The notes under the pieces were generated by a model. That model made no database searches. It was given only the letters and a program-made list of their open reading frames with translations, and was not told the DNA's origin. This document shows positions 6,072 to 10,317 of a stretch of DNA of 10,317 nt, one piece after another. Origin of the DNA: Eubacterium sp. (GTDB lineage Bacteria > Bacillota_A > Clostridia > Peptostreptococcales > Anaerovoracaceae). The stretch covers positions 1-10,317 of the forward strand of contig JAETSS010000022.1 in assembly GCA_021769545.1 (NCBI GenBank), read 5' to 3'. The translations under genes were made by a program, and so were the position numbers. Each line of letters starts with the position of its first letter. Position 1 is the first letter of the stretch.

Positions 6072-7040
6072 CTAAATGATTCCCAACGCTATTACACAAC
6101 ATATAACAGTAAATATCCAAAAAGCTATGACGACGGTTACCTCCTTGAATCCGCATTGTTCAAAATGATGATGTATAGGAGCCATCTTGAATATCCTCTT
6201 TCCCTTGGTGAGCTTGAAGTATCCCACCTGCAGTACCACCGACAGCGCTTCTATGACGTATATAAGTCCCGCTATAGGCAGGAACAGCTCCATCTTCATG
6301 ACGATGGCCGCTGCGGCCAGCCCTCCGCCCAGAGCCAGCGAGCCTGTATCACCCATGAACACCTTGGCCGGATTCTTGTTGAACACCAGAAAGCCCAGAC
6401 ATGCGCCGCATACCGCAGCACAGAAATACGAGCCCGATGCGAATCCGTATGTCATTCCCGCCACCGAGAAGAACAGTGTTACAAGGGCCGTCACACCCGA
6501 TGCGAGACCGTCCAGACCATCCGTCAGATTCACGGCGTTGGTCATGGCCAGGACTACGAATACTATGAACGGTATATACCACATACCGAAGTCTATATAT
6601 ATGTCCGCGATAGGTATATAAACGCATGTGCTTGCTTCCGAATAATTTGCAAGAAATACTGCAAGGGCCACCGATATTATTATCTGCAGTCCGAACTTCT
6701 GATAAGCCCTAAGCCCCAGATTGTTCTTTTTTATGACCTTGAGATAATCGTCAAAGAAGCCTATGGCCCCGAAGCCCACGAATACGAAGAGTATTATGAG
6801 CATCTCCGACAGTTTTCCTCCGCACACAAGTCCCGCTCCCAGGGAAGCCGCCATTGCTCCTATTATTATCGCTATACCTCCCATGCTGGGAGTCCCTGCC
6901 TTGGACATGTGGGACTGCGGTCCTTCCTCTCTTATGTTCTGTCCGGCCTTGGCACGCAGGACAGGTATCTCAAGCTTTGTAAAGACCACCGATACTGCGA
7001 ACGCTATTATGATTATTATTCCGATGTTAGTATAGTTCAT
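6072..7040 (-). CDS. mraY: Phospho-N-acetylmuramoyl-pentapeptide transferase MraY
   Basis: 322 aa polytopic membrane enzyme that moves phospho-MurNAc-pentapeptide onto undecaprenyl phosphate, making lipid I. Visible marks in order: an N-terminal helix; QNIREEGPQSHMSKAGTPSM (34-53), the cytoplasmic motif of the family; FFDDYLKV (95-102) with the aspartate pair D97/D98; NAVNLTDGLDGLA (168-180); KVFMGDTGSLALGG (226-239) with the catalytic-site aspartate D231; and APIHHHFE (287-294) with the histidine triad. Length is typical. The ATG at 7040 is preceded by AGGAGA at close spacing, and that site overlaps the murF stop (gap 8 bases), so translation is probably coupled. All known active-site residues are present. 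Confidence 0.97.
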   Translation of the reverse strand: MNYTNIGIIIIIAFAVSVVFTKLEIPVLRAKAGQNIREEGPQSHMSKAGTPSMGGIAIIIGAMAASLGAGLVCGGKLSEMLIILFVFVGFGAIGFFDDYLKVIKKNNLGLRAYQKFGLQIIISVALAVFLANYSEASTCVYIPIADIYIDFGMWYIPFIVFVVLAMTNAVNLTDGLDGLASGVTALVTLFFSVAGMTYGFASGSYFCAAVCGACLGFLVFNKNPAKVFMGDTGSLALGGGLAAAAIVMKMELFLPIAGLIYVIEALSVVLQVGYFKLTKGKRIFKMAPIHHHFEQCGFKEVTVVIAFWIFTVICCVIALGII

Positions 7041-7048
7041 GGTATCTC

Positions 7049-8446
7049 CTAAATTTCCAAAAGTTTATCCACTATCTGCTCCATCTTCATTCCTCTGGAA
7101 CCCTTGACTAAGATTATATCTCCGGAATGCACCAGCTCCTTAAGTCTGGCGTACAGCTCTTCCTTTTCATCAAAATGCATGACGTTGATATCGCCTCCGC
7201 CTGCGCCTTCCGCGATGTCCTTTGCATTTTCTCCCACAGCTATCACATTGTCTATCTTAAGACCTCTGGCAAACACCCCTACTCCGTGGTGCTGCCTGCC
7301 GCTCTGAGTCCCCAGCTCATACATGTCTCCCAGTATGGCGGTCTTCTTACCGCTGCAGCTGCTCTGCTCCAGCACCTTGAGGGCGCTTTTCATGGAATCC
7401 GGGCTGGCATTGTAGGTATCGTCGATGATGCTGATGCCGTTTCCCGAAACATGCCTGAGCCTGCTTCCCGTCAGCTCCGTCTTCAAAAGGCCCCGCTGTG
7501 CTTCATCCGCGGAAAGTCCCAGTATATTGCTTACGGCTATGGCAAGGGAGGCATTTACGGCATTGTGACGTCCGGCTATCTTTATATCTATACGACGGCT
7601 GCGTTCCATATGCTCTAATGTGAATTGTATACCATCAAGTCCAAAATCGTCAATATCCGAGATTATATAGTCGCTCCTGCCGTTTTCACCGATCATGATC
7701 TGGTCGTAATCTCCGCGGGTGCGCTCTCTGGTAAGGAATTCCTCGTCCCATGGAAAGACTAACGCGCCTTTGAATGCTTTATGATCCGTTATATGCCCGG
7801 CGATCTCCATCTTTGCCTTGAAGATGCCTTCTCTACTGCCCAGGTTCTCAATATGTGAAACTCCTATATTGGTTATCACTGCCACATTTGGCTTTACGAT
7901 CTCACCGAGTCTGTCTATCTCGCCGAAATGATCCATGCCCATCTCCAGGACCACCGCCTGCATACTGCTGTCAAACCTGAATATGGAAAGCGGCAGGCCC
8001 ACGTCGTTGTTGAAGTTCTTCAGATTCTTGCCGCACCTGTATTTTTCGCTGAGGGCATAATATATCATATCCCTGGTGGTAGTCTTGCCTACGCTTCCCG
8101 TGACTGCCACCTTGATGACATCGAGACTGTCGAGATAATACCCCGCAAGCTGACCCATGGCGTACACGGTATCGTCGGTCTTTATTATGTTTACGTCCAT
8201 GTCCATGACATCATCGTACCATCCGCCGTCTGTATGGGAGACCAGTACCGTCCTGCACCCCCGCTCCAATGCCTGCGGTATGTATCCATGGCCGTCCTGA
8301 TTTTCTCCGATCACCGCCACGAAGAGATCTCCCGCTTCGCAGTCCCGCGAATCGTGCTTCACTCCCGTTATATAGTTTTCACTGCCTCGCTTCACCAAAA
8401 CGCCCTTTGTCGCCTTGACGATGTTTTCTATAGATGTTTTTTCCAT
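7049..8446 (-). CDS. murF: UDP-N-acetylmuramoyl-tripeptide--D-alanyl-D-alanine ligase MurF
   Basis: 465 aa cytoplasmic ATP-dependent ligase that adds D-Ala-D-Ala to the UDP-MurNAc-tripeptide. The N-terminal substrate domain shows KHDSRDCEAGDLFVAV (30-45). The central domain has the P-loop TGSVGKTTT (116-124), KNFNNDVGLPLSIF (143-156), LEMGMDHFGEI (167-177) and ITNIGVSHIENLGSREGI (191-208). The third domain shows DDTYNASPDSMKSAL and, near the C terminus, ILVKGSRGMKME, both diagnostic for MurF rather than MurE or MurD. The ATG at 8446 is the only usable start because an in-frame TGA lies three codons upstream. Its ribosome site is weak (GAGTG), unlike its neighbours, so initiation may depend on ribosomes finishing the PBP gene 10 bases upstream. 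Confidence 0.96.
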   Translation of the reverse strand: MEKTSIENIVKATKGVLVKRGSENYITGVKHDSRDCEAGDLFVAVIGENQDGHGYIPQALERGCRTVLVSHTDGGWYDDVMDMDVNIIKTDDTVYAMGQLAGYYLDSLDVIKVAVTGSVGKTTTRDMIYYALSEKYRCGKNLKNFNNDVGLPLSIFRFDSSMQAVVLEMGMDHFGEIDRLGEIVKPNVAVITNIGVSHIENLGSREGIFKAKMEIAGHITDHKAFKGALVFPWDEEFLTRERTRGDYDQIMIGENGRSDYIISDIDDFGLDGIQFTLEHMERSRRIDIKIAGRHNAVNASLAIAVSNILGLSADEAQRGLLKTELTGSRLRHVSGNGISIIDDTYNASPDSMKSALKVLEQSSCSGKKTAILGDMYELGTQSGRQHHGVGVFARGLKIDNVIAVGENAKDIAEGAGGGDINVMHFDEKEELYARLKELVHSGDIILVKGSRGMKMEQIVDKLLEI

Positions 8447-8456
8447 ATCATTTCAC

Positions 8457-10317
8457 TCATTTATATAAATAGATCTTGCTGCCCTTCTTTACCTTCGTTC
8501 CCGCTGCCGGGTACTGCTTCGTCACTATGAAGTCGCTTTCGGCTGCGGCCTCCTTATCGGTATCGTACGATAACGAAGCGCCACCAAGCATTCCTATAGC
8601 CTCGCTGACATTTTCCCCTACTACATCGGGAACCTCTGTCTTTTCTTCATCGGCCTTGGCCTGGCTTTCTTCGTCAGGTGATATATTGAGATATCTCAGG
8701 GTATCGGACAATATCTGCTGTACTCCCGGAGCAGCAGTGACGCTTCCGAACTTGACGCCCTTAGGGCTGTCTACTATCACCAGCACCGCCACCTGCGGAT
8801 CGTCCATCGGAGCCATTGCTATACATGATGAATCCGTATTCTCGGTGTATCCCGTGCCCTGCTCGTTTACCTTGTTGGCAGTACCTGTCTTGGCGCCTAC
8901 CTTATAGCCTTCCACTGCTGCCGTTCCCGCGCCGCCTTCATCTACTACGTACTGCATTATATCGCATATCTCATCGGCGGTCTCCTTGGATACCACCTGT
9001 CTTACTACCTTTTCGTCGAATTTCTCCACCGTATTGCCGTCGGAGTCCTTGAGCTCCTTGACAAGTTTCGGCTGCATCAGCTTACCGTCGTTTCCAAGAG
9101 CACTGACGGCTGTGATAAGCTGTATAGGCGTAACAGCGACGCCCTGACCGAAGCCGATGGTGGCGATACCTACGGGACCTGCCGCCTCCTTGGATTGAAG
9201 TATCGCGGTGCCTTCACCCGGGAAATCTATTCCCGTGGTTCCCGTGATACCGAAGGTTGCCAGATAATTGTAGAATTTGTCTATTCCTATCTCCGTTGCA
9301 AGCTGTACGAATACAGGGTTACAGGAGTTTCCCACCGCCTGCTTGAGATTCTGGGTCCCATGAGGATTGTAGCTTCTCCAGCAGTGTATCCTCTGACCCG
9401 ATACGACTATGGATCCTGTGCACGTATACGTGGAATCCAGATCGGTAATTCCCTCCTCCAGTGCGATGGATGTGGTCAGCAGCTTGAAGGTGGAGCCCGG
9501 CTCATAAACGTCCGATATTAATGAGTTTCTCCACATTTTGTTCCAATATGCCACCTTTTCTTCATCGGACATGCTTTTCAGCTTTTTTTGTTCTTCCTTA
9601 TCAAGAGGCGTCTTTGGATCGTTCAGATCGAATTCAGGCGTCTGCGCCATGGCGAGGATTTCTCCGTTCTTCGGGTTCATCACTATTGCCATAGCCCTCT
9701 TGGCGCTTGTCTTTTTCTGCACCTGTGCGATGGCCTTTTCGGTATAATGCTGTATAACCTGATCTATCGTGGTAACTATGCTGTAGCCGTCTTCTGCCTG
9801 ATAGTACCGTTCCTTTCCGTAGGAAAGTCTGTTTCCTCCGGTATCGGTATAGTTTATCCATCTTCCCGAAACTCCGCTGAGGTATGTATTATATTGAAGC
9901 TCAAGTCCCGAAAGTCCGGTGTTGTCATCGGTAACGGTCCCTATAACGTGGGATGCGAACGCACCCAGCGGATAGCTCCTCTTGGTGTCCTCCGCGATCT
10001 CTATGCCCGGAAGCTCGGCATCCCTGATCTTGTCGGCCGTTTCCTTGTCCACACCCTTCTTTATCTTGACGATGCTCTGCTCCTTTGTCACGGACTCCTT
10101 CACCTCGTCGTAATCCATGCCCAGCGTTTCCGAAAGCGTCTTTGCCACCTTCTCCACGTTTTCCGTCTTTTCCTTCTGGTTTTCTCCGGAAGCCTTGATA
10201 TCCGTAGGACGCACCCATATGGTATAGCATGTCACGCTGACCGCCAGTTCATTGCCGTTAGTGTCGTATATAACTCCGCGCTCCGCTTCTATGGGCGTAT
10301 CTCTCGTCTGCTGCTCC
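8457..10317 (-). CDS. spoVD: Class B penicillin-binding protein (SpoVD/FtsI type), 5' end off right edge
   Basis: D,D-transpeptidase that cross-links septal or spore-cortex peptidoglycan; membrane-anchored with its catalytic domain outside. 619 residues plus the stop are visible. The frame stays open to the edge and begins EQQTRDTPIEAERGVIYDTN, the standard RGxIYDxxG motif just after the membrane helix, so the anchor is missing from the window and the GTG at 10235 is not the real start. The dimerisation/pedestal region spans roughly 10280-9760. The active site is intact: STFK (9494-9483, nucleophile serine), SCN (9326-9318) and KTGT (8891-8880). One PASTA domain ends the protein (about 8636-8460, starting VPDVVGENVSEAIGML). 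A single PASTA is the SpoVD pattern in Bacillus, whereas PBP2B there has two. If the organism does not sporulate, this is simply its division PBP, so the symbol is tentative though the family is certain. Confidence 0.93.
   Translation of the reverse strand, partial: EQQTRDTPIEAERGVIYDTNGNELAVSVTCYTIWVRPTDIKASGENQKEKTENVEKVAKTLSETLGMDYDEVKESVTKEQSIVKIKKGVDKETADKIRDAELPGIEIAEDTKRSYPLGAFASHVIGTVTDDNTGLSGLELQYNTYLSGVSGRWINYTDTGGNRLSYGKERYYQAEDGYSIVTTIDQVIQHYTEKAIAQVQKKTSAKRAMAIVMNPKNGEILAMAQTPEFDLNDPKTPLDKEEQKKLKSMSDEEKVAYWNKMWRNSLISDVYEPGSTFKLLTTSIALEEGITDLDSTYTCTGSIVVSGQRIHCWRSYNPHGTQNLKQAVGNSCNPVFVQLATEIGIDKFYNYLATFGITGTTGIDFPGEGTAILQSKEAAGPVGIATIGFGQGVAVTPIQLITAVSALGNDGKLMQPKLVKELKDSDGNTVEKFDEKVVRQVVSKETADEICDIMQYVVDEGGAGTAAVEGYKVGAKTGTANKVNEQGTGYTENTDSSCIAMAPMDDPQVAVLVIVDSPKGVKFGSVTAAPGVQQILSDTLRYLNISPDEESQAKADEEKTEVPDVVGENVSEAIGMLGGASLSYDTDKEAAAESDFIVTKQYPAAGTKVKKGSKIYLYK

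Noticed and set aside
6156..7052. Long plus-strand open frame (298 codons) opposite mraY
   Set aside because: Its translation is tyrosine/arginine/histidine-rich with no recognisable domain, mirrors the codons of a clear membrane enzyme, and lacks an obvious ribosome site.
8457..10235. PBP gene as complete, starting at GTG 10235
   Set aside because: The frame stays open to the edge and encodes the conserved ERGVIYDTNG motif upstream of that GTG; the true start and membrane helix lie outside.

Overview
The window is the middle and end of a division and cell wall (dcw) cluster, with every gene read leftward on the minus strand. In transcription order it holds: a class B penicillin-binding protein of the SpoVD/FtsI type (5' end off the right edge), murF, mraY, murD, ftsW (spoVE-like), murG, murA, ftsQ/divIB, and the first 31 codons of ftsZ (running off the left edge). 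The gene order, murA lying between murG and ftsQ, a PBP with a single C-terminal PASTA domain, strong AGGAGG-type Shine-Dalgarno sites and two TTG starts all point to a low-to-mid GC Bacillota, most likely class Clostridia. I cannot name the genus from sequence alone.

From 10317 down to about 2391 the genes are packed tightly: gaps of 0 to 31 bases, SD sites often overlapping the upstream stop codon, and ftsW ending on the base before murG starts. This is one polycistronic unit. MraY, MurD, MurF and MurG make and process the lipid-linked peptidoglycan precursor, MurA makes the committed step, FtsW polymerises glycan at the septum, the PBP cross-links it, FtsQ ties the synthase to the divisome and FtsZ builds the ring. 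No murE lies between the PBP and murF, and no ftsA lies between ftsQ and ftsZ.

Two non-coding stretches carry the unexpected signal. (1) The 50-base murG-murA junction holds a 14-base perfect palindrome over the murG stop. Next to it is a 32-base hairpin whose 3' arm contains the murA Shine-Dalgarno, followed by seven T and a TTG start. It looks like a ribosome-binding-site lock, an attenuator, or both. (2) The AT-rich 248-base ftsQ-ftsZ gap is built from about 2.3 tandem copies of an 84/85-base unit. The two full units each form a long hairpin with compensatory changes near the loop. All three copies carry a perfect extended -10 (TGTTATAAT) directed at ftsZ, so ftsZ appears to have three promoters created by tandem duplication, with leaders carrying zero, one or two hairpins.

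The proteins themselves look ordinary and intact, with all key catalytic motifs in place. Everything here was read by eye; no alignment, folding or database search was run.
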